Below are positions 37,611 through 46,779 of a stretch of 64,000 bases of DNA, one piece after another. Numbering within the stretch: position 1 is the first letter of the stretch; every line of letters starts with the position of its first letter. The stretch is from Burkholderiales bacterium. Lineage in GTDB: Bacteria > Pseudomonadota > Gammaproteobacteria > Burkholderiales > Usitatibacteraceae. The notes beneath the pieces were generated by a model. It was not told where the DNA came from, made no database searches, and worked only from the letters and a program-made list of their open reading frames with translations. The position numbers and the translations under genes are program-made. Where the stretch lies: assembly GCA_019634955.1 (NCBI GenBank), contig JAHCAK010000016.1, positions 1 through 64,000 on the forward strand. The letters run 5' to 3'.

Positions 37611-38549
37611 ATGACCGCCTACGTGATACGACGAATGTGGCAGATGATCCCGACCCTCGCGGGCGTGATCCTGCTGATCTTCTTCCTGTTCAACTGGGTG
37701 GGGGGCGACCCCGCGCAGGTGCTGGCGGGCAAGATCTCCAACCCCGAGCAGATCGCCAACATCCGCAAGCAGCTGGGCGTGGACCAGCCGTACTGGTACC
37801 AGCTCTGGGTGTTCGTGCAGCAGGTCTTCACCTTCGACTTCGGCCGCAGCTGGTCCACCAACGAGGAGGTCTCGCGCATCCTCCTCACGCGCGTGGGGCC
37901 GACGCTCACGATCATGGTGCCGGTGCTGCTGATCGAGACGGTGCTCGCCGTCGTCTTCGCGATCATGGTCGCCTACGTGCGCGGCAGCCTCACCGACCGC
38001 ACGATCATGGTGATCTGCACCACCGCCATGTCGATCAGCTTCCTCGTCTACATCATCTTCGGGCAGTGGCTCTTCGGCTTCATCCTCGGCTGGTTCCCGG
38101 TGCAGGGCTGGAGCGAGAGCTACTGGCGGAACCTCACCACCTACGCGCCGCTGCCCATCATGCTCGCGATCTTCGTGGGCCTCGCCCCGCAGCTGCGCCT
38201 GTACCGCTCCTTCTTCCTCGAGGAGATCAACCAGGACTACGTGCGCACCGCGCGCGCCAAGGGCCTGCCGGAGAAGAAGGTGATGATGAAGCACGTGCTC
38301 AGGAACGCGCTCATCCCCATTCTCACCAACGTGGGCATCTACCTGCCCAGCGTCTTCGTGGGCTCGTTCCTGCTGGAGGTTTTCTTCTCGATCCCGGGCC
38401 TCGGCCGCGAGATCGTGACGGCGGTGAACCGCAGCGACTTCCCGGTGATCAAGGCGGTGACGGTGTACCTCGCCATGCTCACCATGATCGTGAACCTGCT
38501 GGTCGACGTGATGTACAAGCTCGTCGACCCGCGCGTGTCCTTCAAGTGA
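37611..38549 (+). CDS. ABC transporter permease (OppB/DppB-like)
   Basis: 312 residues. The N-terminal helix MTAYVIRRMWQMIPTLAGVILLIFFL and five further membrane segments follow the DppB/OppB pattern. The ATPase-coupling EAA loop is EEINQDYVRTARAKGLPEKKVMMKHVLRNAL [positions about 204-234]. With the next gene it forms the inner-membrane channel for the solute bound by the substrate-binding proteins. Confidence 0.93.
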   Translation: MTAYVIRRMWQMIPTLAGVILLIFFLFNWVGGDPAQVLAGKISNPEQIANIRKQLGVDQPYWYQLWVFVQQVFTFDFGRSWSTNEEVSRILLTRVGPTLTIMVPVLLIETVLAVVFAIMVAYVRGSLTDRTIMVICTTAMSISFLVYIIFGQWLFGFILGWFPVQGWSESYWRNLTTYAPLPIMLAIFVGLAPQLRLYRSFFLEEINQDYVRTARAKGLPEKKVMMKHVLRNALIPILTNVGIYLPSVFVGSFLLEVFFSIPGLGREIVTAVNRSDFPVIKAVTVYLAMLTMIVNLLVDVMYKLVDPRVSFK

Positions 38550-38556
38550 GGCCCCG

Positions 38557-39609
38557 ATGAGCGCCGTCCTCCCCAACAACGCCCCGCCCGCCATGCAGGA
38601 ATCCCCGGGCCTCTGGACGCTCGCCTGGCGCCGGCTGCTGAACGACCGCGTCGGCATGGTGTGCCTGGCGATCGTCGCGACCTACCTCGCGATGATGCTC
38701 GCCTCCTACGCGGGAATCGTCGCCCGCGACTGGAACAAGGAGAAGGGCGTCTCCTACGCCAACCCCTCGTTCATGGCCGGCGCCGAGAACCTCGAGGCCC
38801 GCGAGGTCACGAACAAGGACTTCGGCTCCAAGGCGAAGCCGGTGGACCTCTCCGACATCGACCCGCTCGCGCCGCGCTACAAGGAGTGGGAAGAGCGCGC
38901 GGCCAAGATCGCCGTGACCGAGGTCAAGCGCGCCGAGACCCTGCCCTTCGGCGGCGACAAGTGGGGCCGCGACGTGCTCGAGAAGGCCATCAAGGGCTCG
39001 GAGGTCTCGATCTTCGTGGGCCTCACGGCGGCGCTCTTCGCCACCCTCATCGGCACCGTGCTGGGCGCCATGGCCGGCTACTGGGGCGGCCGGGTGAACG
39101 ATTTCCTCGAGTGGTTCTACAACATCTTCACCTCGATCCCGTACATCCTGCTCATCCTCGCCTTCGCGGCGGTGTTCAAGCGCGGCCTGGACACGATCAT
39201 CGTGATCCTCGCGCTCACCGGCTGGACGGGCATCTACCGGCTGGTGCGCGCCGAGTACATCAAGCACTGCGGCCGCGAGTACGTGAAGGCCGCGCAGGCG
39301 ATCGGCGCCTCGCACCTGTCGCGCATGTTCGTGCACATCCTGCCCAACGCGAGCCACGTGATCCTGGTGCAGCTCTCGCAGCACGTGGTGAGCTTCATCA
39401 AGGCGGAGGTGATCCTCTCCTTCCTCGGCCTCGGCGTGCCGGTCGACATGGTCTCGTGGGGCACGATGCTCGCCGAGGCGCAGAACGAGCTGGTGATCGG
39501 CAAGTGGTGGCAGCTCTTCGCCGCGGGCGCGAGCATGGCGATCCTGGTGACGGCCTTCTCGATGCTCACCGACAGCCTGCGCGACGCGCTGGACCCGAAG
39601 CTCAAGTGA
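38557..39609 (+). CDS. ABC transporter permease (OppC/DppC-like)
   Basis: 350 residues, 7 bases after the first permease. The first membrane helix (about 29-49) is followed by an unusually long soluble insert of about 85 residues (DWNKEKGVSYANPSFMAG onward) before the remaining five helices. The EAA loop GREYVKAAQAIGASHLSRMF is typical of OppC-type permeases. The insert is longer than in E. coli DppC and resembles peptide permeases of the YejE type. Confidence 0.92.
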   Translation: MSAVLPNNAPPAMQESPGLWTLAWRRLLNDRVGMVCLAIVATYLAMMLASYAGIVARDWNKEKGVSYANPSFMAGAENLEAREVTNKDFGSKAKPVDLSDIDPLAPRYKEWEERAAKIAVTEVKRAETLPFGGDKWGRDVLEKAIKGSEVSIFVGLTAALFATLIGTVLGAMAGYWGGRVNDFLEWFYNIFTSIPYILLILAFAAVFKRGLDTIIVILALTGWTGIYRLVRAEYIKHCGREYVKAAQAIGASHLSRMFVHILPNASHVILVQLSQHVVSFIKAEVILSFLGLGVPVDMVSWGTMLAEAQNELVIGKWWQLFAAGASMAILVTAFSMLTDSLRDALDPKLK

Positions 39610-39623
39610 CGGCGGAGACGACG

Positions 39624-41324
39624 ATGGCGACCGAACAGAACCTGCTGCAGGTCCGTGACCTGCGCGTCACCTTCCGCATCGACCGGCACACGAGCTTCGA
39701 GGCCGTGAAGGGGGTGAGCTTCGACATCCCCACGCACCGCACCGTGGCGCTGGTGGGCGAATCCGGCAGCGGCAAGAGCGTGACGGCCATGTCGATCCTG
39801 GGGCTGCTGCCCGAGAACGCGACCATCCCCGCGGCGAGCCGCATCCTCTACGGGAGCGAGGACCTTCTCAAGGCCACGCCCGAGCGCCTGCAGGCGATCC
39901 GCGGCAAGGACATCTCGGTCATCTTCCAGGAGCCGATGACCTCGCTCAACCCGGTGTTCCCCGTGGGCGAGCAGATCGGGGAGGTGCTGCGCCTGCACAT
40001 GGGCATGAGCCCGAAGGCGGCCGCCGCGCGCGCGGTGGAGCTGCTCTCGGAAGTGGGCATCCCCGACCCGCAGCTTCGCGTGCGCAGCTTTCCCCACGAG
40101 ATGTCCGGGGGGCAGCAGCAGCGCGTGATGATCGCCATGGCGATCGCCTGCGAGCCCAAGCTCCTCATCGCCGACGAGCCCACCACGGCGCTCGACGTGA
40201 CGATCCAGAAGCAGATCCTCGAGCTGGTCGCGCGCCTGCAGGAGCGCCACCACATGTCGGTGCTCTTCATCACCCACGACCTCGGCGTGGTGGGCGAGAT
40301 CGCCGACCGCGTCGTGGTGATGCAGAACGGCGAGATCCAGGAGCAGGGCGCGGTGAAGGACATCTTCGAGCGCCCGCAGCACCCGTACACGAAGGCGCTG
40401 CTGGAGTGCCGGCCGCGGCTGGACCGCCGCCCGATGCGCCTGCCGGTGATCGACGACTTCATGAAGGGCGGCGGCGCGGCCAACTACGACGAGCGCCCGC
40501 GCGGGGTGAAGGAGTCGGATGCCGTGATCCTGGAGGCGCGGGCCCTCAACAAGACCTTCTTCCTCAAGGAAGGCCTCTTCGGCAAGCGCGCGGTCACCGC
40601 CGTGAAGGACGTGAACTTCCGCCTCGCCAAGGGCAAGACCCTGGGCCTGGTGGGCGAGTCGGGCTCCGGCAAGACCACCGTGGGCCTCACCCTCATGCGG
40701 CTGCACGACGCGACCAGCGGGGAGGTGCTCTTCGAGGGGAAGAACCTGCTCTCGCTCTCGGACCGCGAGATGATGGCCTACCGGCGCCGCATCCAGATCA
40801 TCTTCCAGAACCCGTACGCCTCGCTCAACCCGCGCTTCACGGTGGGCAACATCCTCACCGAGCCCATGAAGATCCACGGCATCGGGCGCGACCAGAAGGA
40901 GCGGGTCGACATGGCCTTCCAGCTGCTCGCCCGCGTGGGGCTGCCCGAGTCGTCCTTCTACAAGTACCCGCACGAGTTCTCCGGCGGGCAGCGCCAGCGC
41001 ATCGCCATCGCGCGCTGCCTCACCATGAAGCCCGACGTGCTCATCTGCGACGAGAGCGTCTCGGCGCTGGACGTCTCGGTGCAGGCGCAGGTGCTGAACC
41101 TCCTGCAGGACCTGCAGGACGAGTACGGGCTTTCCTACATCTTCATCTCCCACGACCTCGCGGTGGTGAAGTACATCTCCGACGAGATCATGGTCATGAA
41201 CCAGGGCGAGATCGTCGAGATCGCCAACGCCGACGAGATCTACCTCAACCCGGGGCAGGAGTACACCCGCAAGCTCCTCGCCTCCATCCCGAAGGGCTGG
41301 GACGCCACACGCGCCGCCGCCTGA
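39624..41324 (+). CDS. fused double-domain ABC ATPase of the importer
   Basis: 566 residues from the ATG at 39624, which has GGAG 6 bases upstream; the GTG overlapping the permease stop (39606) is possible. It contains two complete nucleotide-binding domains: Walker A GESGSGKS at 45-52 with MSGGQQQRV and IADEPTTALD, then GESGSGKT with FSGGQRQRI and CDESVSALD. It therefore combines the OppD and OppF roles in one chain, like YejF. Powers the three-gene import system upstream. Confidence 0.95.
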   Translation: MATEQNLLQVRDLRVTFRIDRHTSFEAVKGVSFDIPTHRTVALVGESGSGKSVTAMSILGLLPENATIPAASRILYGSEDLLKATPERLQAIRGKDISVIFQEPMTSLNPVFPVGEQIGEVLRLHMGMSPKAAAARAVELLSEVGIPDPQLRVRSFPHEMSGGQQQRVMIAMAIACEPKLLIADEPTTALDVTIQKQILELVARLQERHHMSVLFITHDLGVVGEIADRVVVMQNGEIQEQGAVKDIFERPQHPYTKALLECRPRLDRRPMRLPVIDDFMKGGGAANYDERPRGVKESDAVILEARALNKTFFLKEGLFGKRAVTAVKDVNFRLAKGKTLGLVGESGSGKTTVGLTLMRLHDATSGEVLFEGKNLLSLSDREMMAYRRRIQIIFQNPYASLNPRFTVGNILTEPMKIHGIGRDQKERVDMAFQLLARVGLPESSFYKYPHEFSGGQRQRIAIARCLTMKPDVLICDESVSALDVSVQAQVLNLLQDLQDEYGLSYIFISHDLAVVKYISDEIMVMNQGEIVEIANADEIYLNPGQEYTRKLLASIPKGWDATRAAA

Positions 41325-41346
41325 CCCCCTCCCACCAGGAGACCCG

Positions 41347-43335
41347 ATGAAGCCGCACTCGCTCGCCGCCGCGATCCTCGCCGCCGCGGCCACCGCCGCA
41401 TCCGCCTCGGCACCCGCCGACCCCGCCCAGCGCCCCCTCATCGCCACCTACGACGCCGCCGCCGTCACGCAGCGCTGCGAGGAGGGCATCGCGCACGCGA
41501 AGGCCCTGATCGCGGCCATGGAGGCGAAGAAGGGCGACGCGGGCTTCCTCGACGAGTGGAACCGCATCCAGGTCGCGATGGAGGACGTGGTGAACCCCAT
41601 CTACCTGATGGGCAGCGTCCACCCCGACAAGGCGGTGCGCGACGCGGCCGACCCCTGCCTCACGAAGTACACGACGCTCTCCACCGAGCTCATGCAGAGC
41701 GAGAAGCTGTTCGCGCGCGCGAAGGCGGTGAAGCCCGGCAACGCCCACCAGGCCAAGCTCAAGAAGGACCTCATCGAGGGCTTCGAGGACACGGGCGTGG
41801 CCTTGCCCCCGGAGAAGAGGAAGCGCGCCAAGGAGATCTTCGACCGCCTCGAGGAGATCCGCCAGGCCTACGACAAGGCCGTGCGCGAGGACCCCGCGAA
41901 GGTCGTCGTCACGCCCGCCGAGATGGAGGGGATGCCCGAGGCCTACGTGAAGGCGCAGGAGGGCAAGAAGAACGCCGAGGGCAACTACGCCCTGGGCCTC
42001 GACTACCCGACCTGGGTGCCGTTCATGGCCAACGCGAGGAGCGAGGAGGCGCGCAAGCGCTACTGGCTCGCCAAGCAGCGCGAGGGCGGCGCCGGGAACC
42101 TCGGGCGCCTGGACGAGATCTTCCGCCTGAGGAAGGAGCTCGCCGGCCTCTACGGCCTGCCGAGCTTCGCGCACTACACGCTGCGCCGCCGGATGGTGGA
42201 GAATCCGGAGACGGTGGCGAAGTTCCTCGGCGACGTGAAGGCCGCCGTGACGGAGCTGGAGAAGAAGGATGTCGCCGAGCTGCGCGCCGAGAAGGCGAAG
42301 TCGCTCGGCCGCCCCGTGGCCGAGGTCGCCCTCAACCGCTGGGACGTGGCCTACTGGCAGGAGCAGGTGAGGAAGACGCGCTACGCGATCGACCAGGAGA
42401 AGCTGCGCAAGTACTTCCCCACGGGCAAGGCGGTCGACTTCACGCTCGAGCTCTCGCAAACGCTCTACGGCGTGAAGTTCGCCGAGCGCAAGGTCCCCGT
42501 GTGGCACCCGGACGTGCGCTACTTCGACGTGACGGACGCGAAGACCGGGGCGTTCCTCTCGGGGTTCTACCTCGACCTCTTCCCGCGCGAGGGCAAGTAC
42601 AACCACGCCGCCGCCTTCCCCGTGCGCGGGGTGTCGACGCTGGCGAGGCGCACGCCGATCTCCGTGCTCGTGACCAACTTCGACCGGCAGGGGCTCGACC
42701 ACCGCGAGATGGAGACGCTCCTGCACGAGTTCGGCCACGTGCTGCACGGCGTGCTCTCGCGCACCACCTACAACTCGCACGCCGGCACCAGCACCCCGCG
42801 CGACTTCGTGGAAGCCCCCTCGCAGATGTTCGAGGAGTGGGTGCGCCGCGAGCAGCCGCTCTCCCTCTTCGCCAAGGTCTGCCCGGAGTGCCCGCGCCTC
42901 ACGAAGGAGGAGATCGCCCGCCTGGAGGCCGCGCGCCGCTACGGGCAGGGCCTGCGCTACGCGCGGCAGTGGCTCTACGCCGCCTACGACATGGCGCTCT
43001 CCACGGACCCGCAGCCGGCGATGGCGCTGTGGAAGAAGATGGAGTCGGCCACGCCGCTGGGGCACGTGGAGGGGACGATGTTCCCGGCCTCGTTCTCGCA
43101 CATCGCCGCGCACTACGCCTCGGGCTACTACGGCTACATGTGGTCGGAGGTGCTGGCGCTCGACATGCTCTCGAAGTTCCGCAAGGACATGCTCGACCCG
43201 AAGGTGGGGCACTTCTACCGCGACACCATCCTCGCGCAGGGCGGGCAGGTCGAGCCGGCCGCGATGGTGCGCAAGTTCCTCGGGCGCGAGCCCTCCAGCA
43301 AGGCCTTCTTCGCCGAGATCACCGGCAAGCGCTGA
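41347..43335 (+). CDS. M3 family zinc metallopeptidase (thimet oligopeptidase-like), secreted
   Basis: 662 residues. A signal peptide of about 20-22 residues (MKPHSLAAAILAAAATAASA) suggests a periplasmic location, unlike cytosolic E. coli OpdA. The M3 zinc motif HEFGHVLHG is at about residue 459-467. M3 peptidases cut short peptides of up to about 18 residues. It starts 22 bases after the ABC ATPase gene, so the operon appears to import oligopeptides and trim them. Confidence 0.92.
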   Translation: MKPHSLAAAILAAAATAASASAPADPAQRPLIATYDAAAVTQRCEEGIAHAKALIAAMEAKKGDAGFLDEWNRIQVAMEDVVNPIYLMGSVHPDKAVRDAADPCLTKYTTLSTELMQSEKLFARAKAVKPGNAHQAKLKKDLIEGFEDTGVALPPEKRKRAKEIFDRLEEIRQAYDKAVREDPAKVVVTPAEMEGMPEAYVKAQEGKKNAEGNYALGLDYPTWVPFMANARSEEARKRYWLAKQREGGAGNLGRLDEIFRLRKELAGLYGLPSFAHYTLRRRMVENPETVAKFLGDVKAAVTELEKKDVAELRAEKAKSLGRPVAEVALNRWDVAYWQEQVRKTRYAIDQEKLRKYFPTGKAVDFTLELSQTLYGVKFAERKVPVWHPDVRYFDVTDAKTGAFLSGFYLDLFPREGKYNHAAAFPVRGVSTLARRTPISVLVTNFDRQGLDHREMETLLHEFGHVLHGVLSRTTYNSHAGTSTPRDFVEAPSQMFEEWVRREQPLSLFAKVCPECPRLTKEEIARLEAARRYGQGLRYARQWLYAAYDMALSTDPQPAMALWKKMESATPLGHVEGTMFPASFSHIAAHYASGYYGYMWSEVLALDMLSKFRKDMLDPKVGHFYRDTILAQGGQVEPAAMVRKFLGREPSSKAFFAEITGKR

Positions 43336-43358
43336 GGGCGGCAATCACCTGCGCGGGG

Positions 43359-43380
43359 CGGGGGCTTTCGGGCCCCCGTT
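43359..43380 (+). terminator. hairpin between the M3 peptidase and sodB
   Basis: Perfect 7-bp stem CGGGGGC / GCCCCCG with loop TTTCGG, followed by TTCGCCTT, a weak T-tract. It is placed 23 bases after the peptidase stop and just before the sodB promoter. Confidence 0.55.
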
Positions 43381-43385
43381 CGCCT

Positions 43386-43391
43386 TATAAT
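43386..43391 (+). promoter_or_regulatory. -10 element of the superoxide dismutase gene
   Basis: Consensus TATAAT located 39 bases before the ATG. No good -35 is visible; the upstream position is occupied by the terminator hairpin. Confidence 0.55.
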
Positions 43392-43429
43392 TTCCCCTTC
43401 CCCGAAGACCTTTCCCCCGGAGACCTCCC

Positions 43430-44023
43430 ATGTTCACGCTGATGGCGCTTCCCTACGCGGACAACGCGCTCGCCCCGATCATCACGCCCAACACGATCGG
43501 CTTCCACCACGGCAAGCACCACAAGACCTACGTGGACAACCTGAACAACCTGGTGAAGGGCACGGACCTCGAGGGCAAGTCGCTCGAGGAGATCGTGAAG
43601 GCCACGGCCGGCAAGCCCGACAAGGCGCCGCTCTTCAACAACGCCGCGCAGATCTGGAACCACGACTTCTACTGGAAGAGCATGAAGCCGAACGGCGGCG
43701 GCGCGCCCACGGGCAGGCTCGCCGACGCGATCAACGCCTCCTTCGGCAGCTTCGAGGAGTTCAGGAAGCAGATGTCGGCCACCACCGTCTCGCAGTTCGG
43801 CAGCGGCTGGGGCTGGCTCGTGGCGGACGCGGCCGGCGCCCTCAAGGTGGTGAAGACCGGCAACGCCGAGGTGCCCTTCACGCAGGGCCTGAAGCCGCTC
43901 CTCACGATCGACGTCTGGGAGCACGCCTACTACCTCGACCACCAGAACCGGCGCGCGGACTACGTGAACGCCGTGATCGACAAGCTCGTCAACTGGGAAT
44001 TCGCGGCGGCGAACCTGGGCTGA
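43430..44023 (+). CDS. sodB: superoxide dismutase (Fe/Mn family, SodB-like)
   Basis: 197 residues from the ATG at 43430 (GGAG 9-12 bases upstream); an in-frame ATG at 43442 matches more closely the usual start. Metal ligands are the His of [10 protein letters not shown], the His of WNHDFYW, and Asp and His of [10 protein letters not shown]. The QIWNHDFYW and GSGWGWL stretches are typical of the iron-type enzyme. It disproportionates superoxide in the cytoplasm. The TGA abuts the stop of the convergent mltD gene with no spacer. Confidence 0.95.
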   Translation: MFTLMALPYADNALAPIITPNTIGFHHGKHHKTYVDNLNNLVKGTDLEGKSLEEIVKATAGKPDKAPLFNNAAQIWNHDFYWKSMKPNGGGAPTGRLADAINASFGSFEEFRKQMSATTVSQFGSGWGWLVADAAGALKVVKTGNAEVPFTQGLKPLLTIDVWEHAYYLDHQNRRADYVNAVIDKLVNWEFAAANLG

Positions 44024-45400
44024 TCACTGCACCCGCAGCCGAAGCCCCGGCTGGATCACGGCCCGCGCGGACAGGTTGTTGAGGTGCAGCAGGTCGGGAA
44101 CGGCGCGGCCGAACTGGCGGGCGATGCCGTAGAGCGTGTCGCCGGCCTTGACCACGTAGAAGGCGGTGGAGCGCTTCTCCGCGGCCGGCGCCGGCGCCGG
44201 GACCGCGTGCGCGGACGCCTTTGCCTGCGGTGACGCGGGCGAGGGCGCGGCCGCCGCGACCTGCACGGGCGCCTTGCCGCGGCCCGGCACGAGGATCGGC
44301 TGCGACGCGGTGAGCCGCCCCTTCCTGTTCACCTGCAGGTTGTTCACCTGCTTGAGCGTCGCCGGCGACATCCCGTAGCGCTTCGCGATGGCGTGGAGCG
44401 ACTCGCCCTTCTTGCCCTGGATCGTGTTCCAGGTGACGAGCGGCTGGTCCCAGGCCTCGAGGTTCTCGCGGAAAGCCTCCGCCTTGTCCGCGGGCACCAC
44501 GAGCACCCCCGTGGGCACCACCGCCACCGGCTTGTTGTGGGCCGGGTTGAGGGCGATGAACTCTTCCTCCGGCATGCCGGCGAGCTTCGCGGCGAGCTTC
44601 ACGTCGATCTTCGGCGGCGCCTCGACCGTCGTGAAGTAGGGCTGGTCCGGGATCGACTCGAGGTCGATGCCGTAGAGCGTGGGCGCGAGCACGATGTTCT
44701 TCACCGCCATGAGCTTGGGCACGTAGTTCACCGTCTCGGGCGGGAGCCTGAGGCTCAGGTAGTCCGTGGGCAGGCCCTTCCTCTGGTTCGCGGCGATGGC
44801 GCGCCCCACGCAGCCCTCGCCGCAGTTGTAGGCCGCGAGTGCCAGCTCCCACTCGCCGAACATGTCGTACAGGCGCTGCAGGTAGTTGAGCGCGGCGTCG
44901 GTGGCGGCGACGATGTCGCGGCGGTTGTCCTTCCAGTGGTCCTGCGCGAGGCCGTAGTTCTTGCCGGTCGACGGGATGAACTGCCACAGGCCCGAGGCGC
45001 GCGAGCGCGAATAGGCGTGCGGGTTGAAGGCGCTCTCCACGACCGGCAGCAGCGCGATCTCCGTGGGCATGCCGCGCTTCTCCACTTCCTCGACGATGTG
45101 GTGCAGGTAGCGGCTGCCACGGTCGACGAAGCGCTTGATGTAGTCCGGCCGGCCGGAGTACCACGCCTCGTGCTCGTGGACGAGCGGGGATTCGAGCGGG
45201 TCGAGGAGGAAGCCCTTGCGGATGCGCTGCCAGAGGTCCGGGTCGGGGAGGGGGACATCCGGTTCCTCGAACGCATCGGGAAGCGCTGCGCGGGGGGGCG
45301 ACGGGGCGGCCGGCGGGGTGGCCAGGGCGCCGGTCGCGGCCAAGGCCGCCACCAGCGGGATCCACTTGAGACTCCGCTTCCACGCCATATTCTTAAGCAT
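44024..45400 (-). CDS. mltD: membrane-bound lytic murein transglycosylase D with LysM domains
   Basis: 458 residues, with a signal peptide (about 1-28; a second ATG four codons later is equally possible). The GH23 lytic transglycosylase domain at about 105-240 has the catalytic Glu in PVVESAFNP and the ASGLWQFIPSTGKNYGL signature. At least two LysM modules follow (near WNTIQGKKGESLHAIAKRYG and FYVVKAGDTLYGIARQFG). It cleaves glycan strands to 1,6-anhydro products in the periplasm. It has no obvious lipobox, unlike E. coli MltD. Monocistronic. Confidence 0.93.
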   Translation of the reverse strand: MLKNMAWKRSLKWIPLVAALAATGALATPPAAPSPPRAALPDAFEEPDVPLPDPDLWQRIRKGFLLDPLESPLVHEHEAWYSGRPDYIKRFVDRGSRYLHHIVEEVEKRGMPTEIALLPVVESAFNPHAYSRSRASGLWQFIPSTGKNYGLAQDHWKDNRRDIVAATDAALNYLQRLYDMFGEWELALAAYNCGEGCVGRAIAANQRKGLPTDYLSLRLPPETVNYVPKLMAVKNIVLAPTLYGIDLESIPDQPYFTTVEAPPKIDVKLAAKLAGMPEEEFIALNPAHNKPVAVVPTGVLVVPADKAEAFRENLEAWDQPLVTWNTIQGKKGESLHAIAKRYGMSPATLKQVNNLQVNRKGRLTASQPILVPGRGKAPVQVAAAAPSPASPQAKASAHAVPAPAPAAEKRSTAFYVVKAGDTLYGIARQFGRAVPDLLHLNNLSARAVIQPGLRLRVQ

Positions 45401-45454
45401 TGTTTCCTATGGGTTTTTTAATGCTACGCCCAAGGCGCGGCGGGGTCAATTCGG

Positions 45455-46777
45455 CTACAGCACCAGCGCGAAGTCGCGCAGCAGGGCACCCGGCAGGCGC
45501 ATCGAGGCGGTGTTCCTCGCGCCGTAGGTGCCGCCCTGCAGGATGAGCTCGCGCTCTCGCGTGAGCGCCTCCAGCTGCGAGCCGAGGATGCGGAAGGCCG
45601 AATCGTCGAAGCGCATCACGTCGATGGGCTGGCGGATCTCGCCGCCTTCCACCCAGAACGAGGCGAAGCGCGTCATCCCGGTGAGCCGGCAGGCCGCGCG
45701 GTCGGAGAAGTTGAGGTACCAGAGGTTGCCCACGTAGATGCCACGGTCGAGGGCTTGGAGCACCTGCGCGCCCGGGAGTTCGCCGGCGGCGAGGTCCAGC
45801 GATTCCGGCACCTCCTCCGCGTTGGCGCCGTTGGTCGCGACTCCGTACTCCTTCGCCGAGCGCGGCGAGGCGAGCGCGTCGCCCAGCGCGCCCGCGCGGA
45901 TGAGCTCCACTCGCCCCGGCCGCACGAAGCCCTCGCGCTGGAAGCCGGCCGCGAGCCCCTCGGCGGTATTCTCGGCAATGGTCACGCGCGGGTCGAAGCG
46001 GTCGCGTCCGTCGGCGAGCCGCATGAGCGGGCTCTGCTTGGTGCGCTGGCTCTTCAGGCCGAAGCCGCCCCAGCAGAGCATGCCCACCACGTCCTCCATC
46101 GCCGCCGGCGAGAGGTAGGCGCGGTAGCCGCCGGGCGAGAGCGCGCGCGCCGGCCGCCCGAGGAGCGCGAGCTGGTCGCGCGCGAAGCCCATCCGGCGCG
46201 CGAAGTCGTCCGCCTCCCAGCGCGAGCCCGAGTAGGAGGTCTTCACCGCCTTGTCGCGGTCGTGGTACAGGCACCACTCGAAGCTGAAGTTGTCCACGCG
46301 CTGCCAGTTGCGCTGGCCCAGCGAGTTGGCGAAGCCCTCGTGGATGGGCCCGCCGGCGTAGTGCCCGACGAGATCCAGCCCCCGGCCTGCCTCGAGCGCC
46401 GCGTCGATCACCACGGCGGCGTCCGGGACCGCCCCCACGGACTCGCGCGCCGTGTTCACGGGCGACTCCGCGTAGAGGAGGTAGGGGTCCGCCGGGGCGT
46501 CGGCGACGGCGTCGCGCAGCAGCGCGAGCATCGCCTTCAGCTGGTCGCGATCGGCGGCGGGGCTCCCCGAGAGCGTCGCCGCCGCGTCGACGCGCCGCCC
46601 GTCGCGGATCAGCGTGAGGGTCCACCGCGCCTGCCGCACGCTGGTGGCCTGCCGCACGGCGCTGCGGTTGAAGCGGATGAAGTCCGACTCCTCCGCCGCG
46701 AAGTGCGAGGCGATCACCTCGCCCGCCCCCGCCAGCGACTGCACGTAGCCGGCCAGGTCGAAAAAGTGCTCCTTCAT
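45455..46777 (-). CDS. TldD/PmbA family protein, non-catalytic-type subunit
   Basis: 440 residues. PmbA/TldD fold features include the AAEESDFIRFNRSAVRQA start of domain 1 and GYRAYLSPAAMEDVVGMLCWGGFGLKSQRTKQSP in domain 2. No HExxxH zinc motif is present, so it is likely the TldE-like partner of the downstream-located (upstream-transcribed) TldD paralogue 2 bases away. TldD-TldE heterodimers degrade unfolded peptides and process microcins. The stop is TAG at 45455-45457. Confidence 0.85.
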   Translation of the reverse strand: MKEHFFDLAGYVQSLAGAGEVIASHFAAEESDFIRFNRSAVRQATSVRQARWTLTLIRDGRRVDAAATLSGSPAADRDQLKAMLALLRDAVADAPADPYLLYAESPVNTARESVGAVPDAAVVIDAALEAGRGLDLVGHYAGGPIHEGFANSLGQRNWQRVDNFSFEWCLYHDRDKAVKTSYSGSRWEADDFARRMGFARDQLALLGRPARALSPGGYRAYLSPAAMEDVVGMLCWGGFGLKSQRTKQSPLMRLADGRDRFDPRVTIAENTAEGLAAGFQREGFVRPGRVELIRAGALGDALASPRSAKEYGVATNGANAEEVPESLDLAAGELPGAQVLQALDRGIYVGNLWYLNFSDRAACRLTGMTRFASFWVEGGEIRQPIDVMRFDDSAFRILGSQLEALTRERELILQGGTYGARNTASMRLPGALLRDFALVL

Positions 46778-46779
46778 CG

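Noticed and set aside
41245-43344. 699-residue minus-strand frame opposite the M3 peptidase
   Set aside because: Shadow frame; the plus strand has signal peptide and zinc motif.
43430-44023. Manganese-type superoxide dismutase
   Set aside because: Residues near the metal site ([16 protein letters not shown]) look more like the iron enzyme, though metal use cannot be proven from sequence.
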